From: DATKFM01 sp963851215
GTDB lineage: Bacteria > Pseudomonadota > Alphaproteobacteria > Dongiales > Dongiaceae
NCBI GenBank assembly: GCA_963851215.1
Contig: CAWKOG010000015.1
Span: 62,001-126,000 of the forward strand
Reading direction: 5' to 3'
DNA length: 64,000 nt
Below are positions 1 through 9,961 of the stretch, one piece after another (the stretch's first letter is position 1; the number at the start of each line of letters is the position of its first letter). A program made the position numbers and the translations under genes. The notes under the pieces are model-generated. The model was not told the DNA's origin. It did no database searches and saw only the letters and a program-made list of their open reading frames with translations.

Positions 1-102
1 CCCGGCGGCCGGTCTGAGGCGGGAATCCGGCTCCGCGGTCACGCCCGGACCGCGAATTGCTGTTTCCAGTGCGAAATTTACGGGTTATGACGGCATATCC
101 GC

Positions 103-131
103 TTGACTCCCCGGGGGCCTGTCACAACGAT
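103..131 (+). promoter_or_regulatory. Putative sigma70-type promoter of the peptide transporter operon
   Basis: A TTGACT hexamer at 103-108 is followed after exactly 17 bases by AACGAT at 126-131. The first matches the -35 consensus at five of six positions; the second is a weak -10. The pair lies 75 bases upstream of the binding-protein start at 206, which has an AGGGAGA ribosome site. No other promoter-like pair was seen in 1-205. Confidence 0.4.
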
Positions 132-205
132 GGCAGGACCGGTCACGGGAACGGATCGGGCAGGCAACGAACCACGTCGAGAAACAGACGGACAGGGAGA
201 TCGCC

Positions 206-1801
206 ATGAATCGGATAGCCTTGCTGACCGCGGGCGCGTTTGCGCTGGCGGCGAGTTTCGCGGTCACGCCCACGGTGGCGGAGACGCCGAAGGATACATT
301 CGTCCAGGCCAAGCAGATCGACGACATCATCACGCTCGATCCGGCCGAGGTATTCGAGTTTTCCGGCGGCGAGGTGATCGCGCAGATCTACGACCGCATC
401 ATGACCTATGAGGCCGAGGATACCGAGAAGCTGGTCCCCGGCGTGGCCGAGAGCTATTCGGTCAGCGACGATGGCAAGACCATCACGCTGAAGATCCGCC
501 CCGGCCAGAAATTCCATTCCGGCAATCCGCTGACCGCCGAGGACGTGGCGTTCTCGCTGCAGCGGGTGATCAAGCTGGACAAGACACCGGCCTTCATCCT
601 GTCTCAGCTGGGCTGGAACAAGGACAATGTGGATAGCTTGGTGAAGGCGACCGACGAACTGACCGTGCAGCTGTCCATCCCCGAAGATTTCGCGCCGACC
701 CTGGTGCTGAACTGCCTCTCCGCCGGTGTCGCGTCAGTGGTCGACAAGAAGACTGTGCTCGAACATGAAGTGAATGGCGATCTCGCCTATGAGTGGATGA
801 AGAGCAATTCCGCCGGCTCCGGCGCCTTCGTGCTGAAGTCGTGGAAGGCGAACGAGACCGTGGTGCTCGAAGCCAATCCGAACGACCGCCATGGCGCGCC
901 GTCGATCAAGCGCGTCGTCATCCGCCATGTGCCGGAAGCCGCCGCCCAGCGCCTGATGCTGGAAAAGGGCGACATCGACATGGCCCGCAACCTGACCGCG
1001 GACCAGATCCAGGGGATCGCCGGCAATGCCGACCTGGTCGTCGAAGCCTATCCAAAGGCCGACATCTTCTATCTCGGCCTCAATCAGAAGGACGAGCATC
1101 TGAAGAACCCGAAGGTGCGGCAGGCGCTGCGCTGGCTGGTGGATTACCAGGGCATGGCCGACAGCTTCCTGAAGGGCAAGTTCAAGGTGCACCAGTCCTT
1201 CTGGCCGTCGGGCTTCTATGCCTCGCTCCTCGACACGCCGTTCAAGCTGGACGTCGCCAAGGCGAAGGCCCTGCTGGCCGAAGCCGGCTATCCCGACGGC
1301 TTCGAGATCAATCTCGACGCCTCCAACAGCTCGCCCTCGTCGGACATCGCGCAGTCGATCCAGGCGACCATGGCCGAGGCCGGCGTGAAGGTGAACATCG
1401 TCTCCGGCGAGCAGAAGCAGGTGATCACCAAGTACCGGGCGCGGAACCACCAGATCGTCCTGCTCTACTGGTCGCCGGACTATATGGACCCGCACTCCAA
1501 CGCCGACAGCTTCGCCCGCAATCCGGACAATTCGGATGATGCGAAGTCCAAGCCGCTGGCCTGGCGCAATGCCTGGGACATCCCCGACATCACCGCCGAG
1601 ACCGACGCCGCCGTGCGCGAGCGCGACGCGGACAAGCGCAAGGAGATGTATCTCGGCCTGCAGAAGAAGCTGCAGGACGATTCGCCGTTCATCATCATGT
1701 TCCAGAGCACGGAGCAGGTGGCGAAGCGCAACAATGTGAGCGGCTACGTCTCCGGTCCGACTTTCGACATCATCTACTATCGCCTGGTGACGAAGTCCTA
1801 A
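206..1801 (+). CDS. ABC transporter substrate-binding protein, family 5 (peptide/opine/nickel type)
   Basis: This is the 531-residue periplasmic solute receptor of a Dpp/Opp-type importer. It has a cleavable signal peptide (Met-Asn-Arg, a hydrophobic Ala/Leu/Phe core, cleavage probably after TVA near residue 25) and the family 5 fold, including the early LDPAEVFEFSGG segment, FHSGNPLTAEDVAFSLQR near residue 110 and the late KARLLAEAGYPDGF-like segment. There is no lipobox, so it is likely soluble. The ATG at 206 is preceded by AGGGAGA. It heads an operon with two permeases, two ATPases and hyuAB. The bound solute cannot be read from sequence; the hyuAB partners hint at a cyclic amide, oxoproline or peptide-like compound. 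Confidence 0.92.
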   Translation: MNRIALLTAGAFALAASFAVTPTVAETPKDTFVQAKQIDDIITLDPAEVFEFSGGEVIAQIYDRIMTYEAEDTEKLVPGVAESYSVSDDGKTITLKIRPGQKFHSGNPLTAEDVAFSLQRVIKLDKTPAFILSQLGWNKDNVDSLVKATDELTVQLSIPEDFAPTLVLNCLSAGVASVVDKKTVLEHEVNGDLAYEWMKSNSAGSGAFVLKSWKANETVVLEANPNDRHGAPSIKRVVIRHVPEAAAQRLMLEKGDIDMARNLTADQIQGIAGNADLVVEAYPKADIFYLGLNQKDEHLKNPKVRQALRWLVDYQGMADSFLKGKFKVHQSFWPSGFYASLLDTPFKLDVAKAKALLAEAGYPDGFEINLDASNSSPSSDIAQSIQATMAEAGVKVNIVSGEQKQVITKYRARNHQIVLLYWSPDYMDPHSNADSFARNPDNSDDAKSKPLAWRNAWDIPDITAETDAAVRERDADKRKEMYLGLQKKLQDDSPFIIMFQSTEQVAKRNNVSGYVSGPTFDIIYYRLVTKS

Positions 1802-1841
1802 GCGGGTGGCGGCGAGGATTCGGCCGCGACGCCATGACATC

Positions 1842-1875
1842 GCGGGCCTCATCCCATGACGGGGGTGAGGCCCGC
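1842..1875. promoter_or_regulatory. Intercistronic hairpin between binding-protein and permease genes
   Basis: GCGGGCCTCA at 1842-1851 pairs perfectly with TGAGGCCCGC at 1866-1875, and the inner CCC/GGG extends the stem. There is no T-run, so it is not a classical terminator. A hairpin directly after a binding-protein gene is a known way to stabilise that mRNA and keep permease expression lower. That role is inferred here from position. Confidence 0.55.
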
Positions 1876-1958
1876 ATGTTCAGGGGGCATGCGACCGGGC
1901 CGCGCCGGCTCCTGACGCTTACAGGTACAGGCATTCTTCCGTGACACAGTCCCGCGAG

Positions 1959-3006
1959 ATGACGGGTGCGCCGGCCTTGCAGATGCGCTGGGCCGCGCGG
2001 ATGGCTGCCGAAGACGATCAATCTGGTCTTCTCGATCCTGCTGACCTTCTTCGGCCTGCTGTCGGTCACCTTCCTGATCGGCCGGGTGATCCCCATCGAT
2101 CCGGTGCTGGCCATCGTCGGCGACCGGGCGCTGCCCGATGTCTATGCGCGCGTGCGCCAGGAACTCGCGCTGGACGAGCCGCTCTACTATCAGTTCTGGC
2201 TCTATATGACGAAAGTGCTGCAGGGCGATTTCGGCAAGTCCGTGATCACCTCGCAAGCCGGTCATCGACGACATCATCCGCTTCTTTCCCGCGACGATCG
2301 AGCTGGCGACCTGGCGACGTTGCTGGGCGCCCTCATCGGCGTGCCCATGGGCGTGCTGGCGGCCAAGTTTCAGGGGCGCTGGCCGGATCATATCATCCGC
2401 GTCCTGGGGCTCGTCGGCTATTCCGTGCCGGTGTTCTGGCTCGGCATCGTGGGCCTCGTGGTGTTCTACAAATGGCTCGAGTGGGCGTCGGGCACCGGCC
2501 GCCTGGATGTCTTCTACGAAGACATCGTCGATCCCGTCACCGGCATCATGCTGATCGATGCCGCCCTGGCGCGGGAGTGGGACATCTTCTTCAACGCGGT
2601 CAGCCATCTGATGCTGCCGGTATCGATCCTCGGCTACTTCTCGCTCGCCTATATCAGCCGCATGACCCGCAGCTTCATGATCGAGCAGCTGAGCCAGGAA
2701 TATGTGACGGCGGCGCGGGTCAAGGGCCTGTCCGAGTTCCGCGTCGTCTGGCGCCATGCCCTGGGCAATGCCATGCTGCCCTTGGTCACGGTCATCGCCC
2801 TCAGCTACGCCTCGCTGCTGGAAGGCGCGGTGCTGACGGAGACCGTCTTCGCCTGGCCCGGCCTCGGCCGCTACATCACGGACTCGCTGTTCAATGCCGA
2901 CATGAACGCGGTGCTCGGCGGCACCTTCGTCGTCGGCACGGCCTTCATCGGCCTCAATCTGCTGTCCGATTTCCTCTACCGCCTTCTCGATCCGAGGTCG
3001 CGATGA
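1959..3006 (+). CDS. ABC transporter permease, DppB/OppB type (frame breaks)
   Basis: This is an inner-membrane permease of the dipeptide/oligopeptide/nickel importer family. It shows the N-terminal helix (KTINLVFSILLTFFG), the ELALDEPLYYQFWLYM periplasmic part, and the EAA-loop region around AARVKGLSEFRVVWRHALGNAMLP. Three apparent indels interrupt it: a gained base near 2010, a gained base near 2254 (restoring SQPVIDDIIRFFPATIELAT), and a lost base near 2311. The first break makes the start uncertain (ATG 1959, 1983 or 2001). The stop overlaps the next ATG (ATGA at 3003-3006), which supports translational coupling with the second permease. Confidence 0.85.
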
Positions 3007-3922
3007 GCGTCAGCGCCGCCCCGCAACAGGGCCTGCGCGCCTGGCTGCTGGCGTCAGCACCCGGATCCCGCTGGCAGGCGCGCTGCGGCAACGCCTATCT
3101 CGCCTGGCTCAAGCTGCGCGGCAATCCGCTGGCGATGGCCGGGCTTGGGCATCATCGTCGCGCTGTTGCTGGTGGCGATCCTGTCGCCGCTGCTGGCGCC
3201 CGGCACGCCTTACGGCCAGGACCTGGTGAACCGGCTTGCTGCCGCCTTCCGGCGATCATTGGTTCGGCACCGACCAACTCGGGCGCGATATCTATACCCG
3301 CGTCATCCATGGCGCCCATCTGACGCTGATCATCGTCGTGCTCGTCGCGATTCTCGCCGCACCCGCCGGCCTGCTGATCGGCACCATGGCCGGCTATGCC
3401 GGCGGCATCGTCGATACCGTGCTGATGCGGATCACCGACGTGTTCCTCGCCTTTCCCCGGCTGGTGCTGGCGCTGGCCTTCGTCGCCGCCCTCGGCCCGG
3501 GCATCGAGAACGCGGTCATCGCCATCGCGCTCACCTCCTGGCCGCCCTATGCGCGGGTCGCGCGGGCGGAGACGCTGGCGCTGCGCAGCAGCGACTTCAT
3601 CGCCGCCGCGCGGCTGCAGGGCGCGTCGCCCGGCCGCATCGTGCTGCGCCACATCGTGCCGCTCTGTCTTTCCTCGGTGATCATCCGCGTTACGCTCGAC
3701 ATGGCGGGCATCATCCTGACGGCGGCCGGCCTGGGCTTCCTCGGCCTCGGCGCCCAGCCGCCACTGCCGGAATGGGGCGCCATGGTTGCCGCCGGCCGCG
3801 ATTTCATTCTCGAACAATGGTGGGTGGCGACCATCCCGGGCATCGCCATCTTCATCGTCAGCCTCGGCTTCAATCTGCTGGGGGACGGGTTGCGCGACGT
3901 GCTCGACCCGAAGCAGCGATGA
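3003..3922 (+). CDS. ABC transporter permease, DppC/OppC type (two frame breaks)
   Basis: This is the second permease of the importer. The N-terminus beginning MSVSAAPQQG reads in one frame. The first transmembrane helix (GIIVALLLVAILSPLLAPG) needs a one-base gain near 3144 removed. The conserved DHWFGTDQLGRDIYTRV segment needs another removed near 3237. From there the frame is clean to the stop, with the EAA-type loop AARLQGASPGRIVLRHIVP. DppC proteins are usually about 280-310 residues, and the reconstructed protein fits. The start overlaps the dppB-like stop, and the stop overlaps the ATG of the first ATPase at 3919. Confidence 0.85.
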
Positions 3923-4776
3923 ACGATCAGCGGACCTCTCCTCTCGGTCGAGGACCTGCATGTGCGCTTTGCCACGCGCCAGGGCCTGGTCCATGCGGTG
4001 CGCGGCGTCAGCTTCAATGTCGGCCGCGAGAAGCTGGGCATCGTCGGCGAGTCCGGCTCCGGCAAATCCATGACCGGCCGCGCCGTCCTGCGCCTGGTGC
4101 CTTCGCCCGGCGAGGTCGACCGCGCGCAAGCTCGACTTCGAGGGTACCGATCTGCTGCGGGCCGGCAGACCGGGAGATGCGCCGCATCCGCGGCAAGCGC
4201 ATCTCCATGGTGATGCAGGATCCGAAATTCTCGCTCAATCCCGTGATGACCATCGGCCGCCAGATCGCCGAGGCCTATCGCGCCAATAGCGGCGTGCCCA
4301 AGGCGCAGGCGCGCGAGCGCAGCCTGGAAATGCTGGCGGCGGTGCGCATCCGCGACCCCGAGCGCGTCTACGCCGCCTATCCCCACGAACTCTCCGGCGG
4401 CATGGGCCAGCGGGCGATGATCGCCATGATGCTGATCCGCGATCCCGATCTCCTGATCGCCGACGAGCCGACCTCGGCCCTCGACGTCACCGTGCAGATG
4501 CAGGTGCTGGCGATCATCGACGATCTCGTCAGCCGGCGCGGCATGGGACTGATCTTCATCAGCCACGATCTCAATCTGGTGGCGTCCTTCTGCGACCGCG
4601 TGCTGATCATGTATGCCGGCCGCATCGTCGAGACCTGCCGCGCCGCCGATCTGCATAATGCGCAGCATCCCTACACCCGCGGTCTGCTGGACTCCCTGCC
4701 GCGCATCGACCGGCCCTCGGGCGATCTGCCGGTGCTGCGCCGCGATCCCGCCTGGAGCGCGGAGCCCGTGGCATGA
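3919..4776 (+). CDS. ABC transporter ATP-binding protein, DppD type (three frame breaks)
   Basis: This is the first of two ATPases powering the importer. It has Walker A GESGSGKS near residue 42, the Q-loop MVMQDP, signature ELSGGMGQR, Walker B LLIADEPTSALDV and an H-loop ISHDL. The oligopeptide-type C-terminal HPYTRGLLDSLPR motif is also present. One-base gains near 3940, 4130 and 4153 split it; correcting them joins SVEDLHVRFATRQG, KLDFEGTDLL and REMRRIRGKR. The signature glycine-methionine (SGGMGQR) is typical of DppD rather than DppF. The gene is coupled to its neighbours by ATGA overlaps on both sides. Confidence 0.86.
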   Translation: MNDQRTSPLGRGPACALCHAPGPGPCGARRQLQCRPREAGHRRRVRLRQIHDRPRRPAPGAFARRGRPRASSTSRVPICCGPADREMRRIRGKRISMVMQDPKFSLNPVMTIGRQIAEAYRANSGVPKAQARERSLEMLAAVRIRDPERVYAAYPHELSGGMGQRAMIAMMLIRDPDLLIADEPTSALDVTVQMQVLAIIDDLVSRRGMGLIFISHDLNLVASFCDRVLIMYAGRIVETCRAADLHNAQHPYTRGLLDSLPRIDRPSGDLPVLRRDPAWSAEPVA

Positions 4777-5551
4777 TCGACGTCAGCGATCTCAGCGGTC
4801 GTGTTCGGCAGCGGCGTGGCCGCCGTTCATGCGGTGCGCGGCGTCAATTTCCATGTCCCCGAGGGCGAATCCTACGGCCTGGTCGGCGAATCCGGCTCCG
4901 GCAAATCGACTGTCCTGCGCGTGCTCAGCGGCCTGCTGCGGAACTGGAGCGGCGCGGTCACCATCGCCGGCCGGCCGCAGCACGCCCAAGCGCGATCGCG
5001 CCTTCCATAAGCTGGTGCAGATGGTGTTCCAGGATCCTTATGCCTCGCTGCATCCGCGCCAGACCGTGGACCGCGCCCTGGCCGAGCCGGTGGCAATCCA
5101 TGGCCTCGGCGACGTGAACCGCCGCATCGCCGCGGCGCTGTCGGATGTCGGTCTCGATGCCAGCTTCCGCTTCCGCTATCCGCACCAGCTTTCCGGCGGC
5201 CAGCGCCAGCGCGTCGCCATCGCCCGCGCTTTGATCCTGGAGCCGCGCATCCTCCTGCTGGACGAGCCCACCTCGGCGCTGGACGTATCGGTGCAGGCGG
5301 AGATCCTCAATCTGCTCACGCGGCTGCGGCGCGAGCGCAACCTGACCTTCCTGCTGGTCAGCCACAATCTCGCTGTCGTCGCCCATATGTGCGACCGGCT
5401 GTCGGTCATGCGCGAAGGCGTCATCGTCGAGGAGCTGACCGCCGCCCGCTTGCGCGCCCAGGAGCCGTCGCATCCCTACAGCCAGCAACTGTTCAAGGCC
5501 AGCACCGGCTATGACCGTGCCGCCGTCGACCGCCTGGAAGCGGTCGCCTGA
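4773..5551 (+). CDS. ABC transporter ATP-binding protein, DppF type (two frame breaks)
   Basis: This is the second ATPase of the importer, with Walker A GESGSGKST, MVFQDPYASLHPR after the Q-loop, signature QLSGGQRQR, Walker B ILLLDEPTSALDV, H-loop VSHNL and the C-terminal HPYSQQL motif of oligopeptide ATPases. One-base gains near 4796 and 4980 divide the track into three frames; the N-terminal MIDVSDLS joins VVFGSGVAAVHAVRG after the first correction. About 260 residues is normal for this family. It is the last transporter gene, 39 bases before hyuA, so the transporter and hydantoinase genes are probably one transcript. Confidence 0.86.
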
Positions 5552-5590
5552 CGCTCGACCCGCCCGGACTTCTAACCTACGATCCCTGAT

Positions 5591-7670
5591 ATGCGCTATC
5601 TCGCGGCCGATGTGGGCGGAACATTCACCGATCTGGTGCTGGTCGATGTCGATCCCGCCACCGGCGCCGGGCGCGTGCATCTGGACAAGGTGTCGTCGGA
5701 AGCGACCGGTTCCGCGGCCGGCATCGCCGAGGGCATCAAGCGCATCGCGGCGCAAGCGGGCCTGCAGCCCGGCGATATCGATCTCTTCGTCCACGGCTTC
5801 ACCGTCGGCACCAATGCCTTCCTGACCCGCAACGGCGCCAAGGTTGCTTTCGTCGCCACGGCGGGCTTCCGCGACATCCTGGTGATCGGCGATCAGCAGC
5901 GGCCAAACCTCTATTCCTTGACCGATGCCAAACCGCCGGCCGTGGTGCCGCGCTCCCGCACCGTCGAGGTGGCCGAACGCATCGATGCCTTCGGCAATGT
6001 GGTCACGGCGCTGACGAAAGCGGAAGCGGAACGCGTCGCCGACGCCATCGCCAAGCTCCAGCCGCAATCGGTCGCCGTCTGCCTGGTCTTCGCCCATCTC
6101 AATCCCGCCCATGAGCGGGTGATCGAGAGCGCGATCCGGGCGAAGCTGCCGGAAGTGCCGATTTATCTCTCCAGCCGAGTCAACCCGGAGATCGAGGAAT
6201 ATCCGCGCGCCAACACGACCGCCGTCGCCGCCTATGTCGGGCCGGTGATCGACCGCTATGTGGGGATGGTGGAGCAGCGCCTGACGGAGATCGGCGTTGG
6301 AGCACCCTTGCGATTGATGCGCAGCGACGGCGGCGCCGCCACGCCCCGCGCCGCCCGGGACAACCCCGCTCATATGTTGCTGTCCGGCCCTGCCGGCGGC
6401 GTCATCGCCGGCGCCGCACTGGCGCGGGATCTCGGCGTCGCCAACATGGTGACCTTCGACATGGGCGGCACCTCGGCGGATTTCTCCGTCATCATCGACG
6501 GATCGCCCACCATGGTGCCGGGCCGCGAGCTGGACGGCCAGCCGCTGCGCCTGCCGACACTGGATATCGAGACCATCTCGGCCGGCGGCGGCTCCATCGC
6601 CTGGGTCGATGTCGGCGGCGCGCTGAAAGTCGGGCCGCAATCGGCCGGCGCCGTGCCGGGTCCCGCCTGCTATGGCCGCGGCGGCACGAACGCCACCAAC
6701 ACCGATGCCTGCGTGGCGCTGGGCATTCTCGATCCCGGCGCGTTTCTCGGCGGCGATCTGCCGCTGGACGCGCAGAAAGCCCGCGACGCCGTGGAACGCA
6801 ACGTGGCAAAGCCGCTGGGCCTCAGCCTGGAGGAAGCCGCCTCCGGCATCATCGCCGTCGCCAATGCCAACATGATCCAGGCCATCCGCACGCTCTCGGT
6901 GGAGCGCGGCCACGATATCAGGGGCTTCTCGCTGCTCGCCTTCGGCGGCGCCGGGCCGGTCTATGCCGCCTATATGGCGCGGGAGCTCGGCATGGCCGAG
7001 GTGATCGCGCCGCGCCATCCCGGCGTGTTCGCCGCCTCAGGCCTGCTGATGACCGATCTCCGCCACACGGCGCAGGCCGCCTGGCAGGCGCCGCTGGCCG
7101 GCGTGACGGCCAAGGATATCGCCACGCGCTTGCAGGCGTTGCGCGCCGACCTCGAGGAGGAGCTGGCGCGCGACGGCGTGAAGGCCGATCAGCGCTATTT
7201 CCGCTACATGGCGGACATGCGCTGCGTCGGCCAGTTCCACCGTCTCAGCATTCCGCTCACCGCGCCGCCCGCCAACGGCGCCGCCGGCGAATGGTGGGAC
7301 GCAGCGAAACTCGCCGCCGATTTCCACGCTGCCCATGACAAGGCCTATGGCCATGCCGACGCCGCCGTGCCCGTGGAGTTCGTCAATCTCCGCGCCGAAG
7401 GCTTCGGCCGCGTGCCCAAGCCGCCCGCGCCCGCGGAGCCCGCCGAAGTCTCCGCCAGCACCTCAACCCATCGTCCGCCGCCGCGTCTACATGGACCGCG
7501 CGAACGGCTGGATGGACACGCCGATTTACCGCCGCGACGACCTCCGCCGCGGCCATGTCATTCCCGGCCCCGCCATCGCCGAGCAGCGGGACTCGACGAT
7601 CCTGGTGCTGCCGGACCAGGTGGCCAGGGTTGACCGCGGCGGCGTGATGCGTATTCGGGCGAAGGTGTAG
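5591..7670 (+). CDS. hyuA: Hydantoinase/5-oxoprolinase family subunit A (one frame break)
   Basis: This is an ATP-dependent ring-opening enzyme subunit of the HyuA / oxoprolinase-N-terminal family. The N-terminal actin-like phosphate loop is DVGGTFTDLVLVD (residues 6-18), a second nucleotide motif is DMGGTSADFSV (about residue 281), and AFGGAGP follows near residue 453. A one-base gain near 7470 moves the last 65 residues (PIVRRRVYMDRANGW onward) to another frame; without correction the protein ends in a Pro/Arg-rich artefact. Family members act on hydantoins, 5-oxoproline, N-methylhydantoin or, in acetone/acetophenone carboxylases, ketones. The preceding peptide-type importer favours a small cyclic amide or dipeptide-like substrate. 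Confidence 0.88.
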
Positions 7671-7688
7671 CGAGGCGAGAAAAGAGGA

Positions 7689-7783
7689 TTCACCACAAAG
7701 TCACAAAGATCACGAAGGCACGGTGCTTCGACCGGATCTGAAGCTCGCCGGCCGCTTTGTGTCCTTTGTGACTTTGTGGTGAA
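7689..7783. repeat. Palindromic dispersed repeat, copy 1
   Basis: A perfect 20-base inverted repeat is formed by TTCACCACAAAGTCACAAAG at 7689-7708 and its reverse complement at 7764-7783, with imperfect pairing continuing inward. A second copy with the same termini and length class lies at 52758-52858. It occupies the hyuA-hyuB intergenic gap and could fold into a long hairpin in the transcript. It is much lower in GC than its surroundings, as expected of a miniature mobile or REP-like element. Confidence 0.8.
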
Positions 7784-7825
7784 ATCTCCTTGATCACCGA
7801 TTTGGTCTCTGAGGTGCAATTTCCC

Positions 7826-9497
7826 ATGCCCACCAACATCGACCCCATCTCCCGCGACGTGTTCCAGCGCCAGCTCGTCGGCATCGCCGAGGAGATGTCC
7901 ATGGCGCTCCGCCGCGCCGCCTTCTCTTCCATCATCTGGGACATGTACGATTATTCCTGCGGCCTGTTCACGCCCGCGGGCGAGATGATGGCCCAGGCGG
8001 AAACCATCCCGGCGCAGCTGGGCATCATGTCCACGGCGCTGCAGCCACGTCGCCAAGGCGGTGCCGCTGGAGACCTGGAAGCCCGGCGACGTCATCGTCT
8101 GCAACGATCCCTTCCGCGGCTGCACCCACACCATGGACATCGTGCTGTTCAGCCCGGTGTATTTCGAGAACAAGATCGTCGCCGTCACCTCCACCATTGC
8201 CCATCACATCGACATCGGCGGCAAGATCCCGGGCACCGAGGCCGCCGACAATATCGAGATCTTCGCCGAAGGCCTGATCCTGCCGCCGCTGAAGCTGCTG
8301 GAGGAGGGGCGGCCGAACCAGGCGATCTTCGACATCGTCGCCGCCAATGTGCGCGATCCCTATTCCTGCCAGGGCGATCTCCGCGCCCAGATCGCCGGCT
8401 GCCGCACCGGCGAGCGGCGCATCGCCGAGCTCTGGGGCCAGTATGGCGCCGACCGCGCGGCCGCCCTGACGCAAAGCTGCCTCGACTACGCCGAGACCTA
8501 TATGCGCCGCGTGTTGGCCGGCTTGCCCAAGGGCCGGCATGAAGCCGAGGTGCTGATCGAGGACGACGTCACCACAGACGATCCGATCCGCATCAAGGTG
8601 GCGGTCACCGTCGCCGGCGACGGCCTCACTGTGGATTTCACCGGCACCTCGGACCAGCGGGACAACGCCCTCAACGTGCCGGCGGCCTCGACGCTGTCGA
8701 TGATGAACTATGCCGTGAAATGCATCCTGGCGCCGGAGATCGCCCAGAACGAAGGCTGCAACCGGCCGGTGAAGCTGATCGTGCCCGAAGGCACGGTGCT
8801 CAATCCTCGCCGGCCCGCCGCCGTTTCGGTGCGCCATCTGACCCAGCAGGCGCTGGCGGATTGCGTGCTGAAGGCCATGGCGCCGCTGGCGCCCGGCCGC
8901 GCCTCCGCCGGCTGCCAGGTCAGCTTCCCGACCTTCTGCGCCGGCGGCTTCGACGACCGGCCGGAAAAGCGCAACGGCTCCAACAGCGCTCAGCCCTACT
9001 ACGTCATCTCCGACATCGTCGGCGGCGGCATGGGCGGCCATGAGGGCGGCGACGGCATGGATGTGGTGGACACCCATGGCGGCAATTGCGCGCTGCTTGT
9101 CGGCCGAGGTGATGGAGACGCTCTCGCCCTTCCGCGTCACGCGCTCGGAACTGGTGCCCGGCTCCGGCGGCGACGGGCCAGCATCGCGGCGGCCTCGGCA
9201 TCATCAGGGACTACGAGCATCTCAGCGAGCGCAGCGTGATCGGCGGCTATGTGCAGCAGACGCGCGCCCGACACCGCCCCCTGGGGCCTCGCCGGCGGCG
9301 GCCCCGGCGGCAAGGCGGCGATGCAGATCAATCCCGGCAAGCCGAACGAGAAGCGCCTGAAGAGCAAGGTCATCGGCGAGGTGCTGCGCAAAGGCGACGT
9401 GCTGCGCCTGGTCGGCGCCGGTGGCGGCGGCTGGGGCGAGCCAACGAAGCGCGACCCGAAGCTGGTGAAGCTGGATCGGGACGAGGGATTTGTGTGA
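7826..9497 (+). CDS. hyuB: Hydantoinase/5-oxoprolinase family subunit B (four frame breaks)
   Basis: This is the partner subunit of HyuA (HyuB / oxoprolinase C-terminal family). Conserved stretches are SRDVFQRQLVGIAEEM at the N-terminus, WKPGDVIVCNDPFRGCTH, TSTIAHHIDIGG, DFTGTSDQ and the glycine-rich tail LVGAGGGGWGEP. One-base gains near 8050, 9106, 9178 and 9265 step through the frames; removing them gives about 555 residues, the usual size. The ATG at 7826 has GAGGTG ten bases upstream. The stop TGA overlaps the ATG of the next ORF at 9497. The 155-base gap to hyuA holds the palindromic repeat. Confidence 0.86.
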
Positions 9498-9928
9498 TGC
9501 CCTTGAACTCCATAGAGGACATAAAGGAACACATCGCGCCACGATTGCGCTCCGTGATAAGGTCAATCGCTGAGGAAATTGCTCAGAAGAATACTTCTGT
9601 ATCATGCAAACTGTATGAGGACATTCTGGTGCCACGGCTCTACTCTCAAATTGGAGTGTTCCTTAAGCCGGAAGCCGTTACACGAGAGGTACGCGAGGAA
9701 GTACTTTTCTATGCGGCATGTCGTTGGGAACCGGGCTCACTTGAATGTTGGGTTACAATTGGCGGTGAGGCAGACCTCGAAGGGGTGGACACGCAGGGAC
9801 CGCGCTCTCGGATAGCTTTGGATGAGAACCCAGACAGCGTGAAAGACGAATTGGATAGGTGGGTCACCAGTGCGACGCAATTCATTCGTATGCACAAGGA
9901 TGCCGTGGTTAGCCATTTGGCAACCTAG
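9497..9928 (+). CDS. Hypothetical protein, low-GC orphan
   Basis: This 143-residue ORF begins MPLNSIEDIKEHIAPRL and has no family I recognise. It is predicted soluble, acidic and mostly helical in the N-terminal third, with no signal peptide or membrane segment. Its base composition (about half GC, with codons ending in A/T) is clearly unlike its neighbours, which suggests recent transfer. It starts inside the hyuB stop (TGATG). The overlap may be accidental. Function is unknown. Confidence 0.6.
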   Translation: MPLNSIEDIKEHIAPRLRSVIRSIAEEIAQKNTSVSCKLYEDILVPRLYSQIGVFLKPEAVTREVREEVLFYAACRWEPGSLECWVTIGGEADLEGVDTQGPRSRIALDENPDSVKDELDRWVTSATQFIRMHKDAVVSHLAT

Positions 9929-9961
9929 CGCTTAATTGAGTGCCTCTCCCATAGCCATACC

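Noticed and set aside
2001..5551. Programmed frameshifting in the transporter genes
   Set aside because: No slippery heptamer with a downstream structure recurs, and breaks occur in unrelated housekeeping genes too.
4958..7018. 686-residue minus-strand open frame over the DppF-like gene and hyuA
   Set aside because: It runs antisense to well-conserved genes, is His/Gly/Arg-rich and matches no family. High GC makes such antisense frames long by chance.
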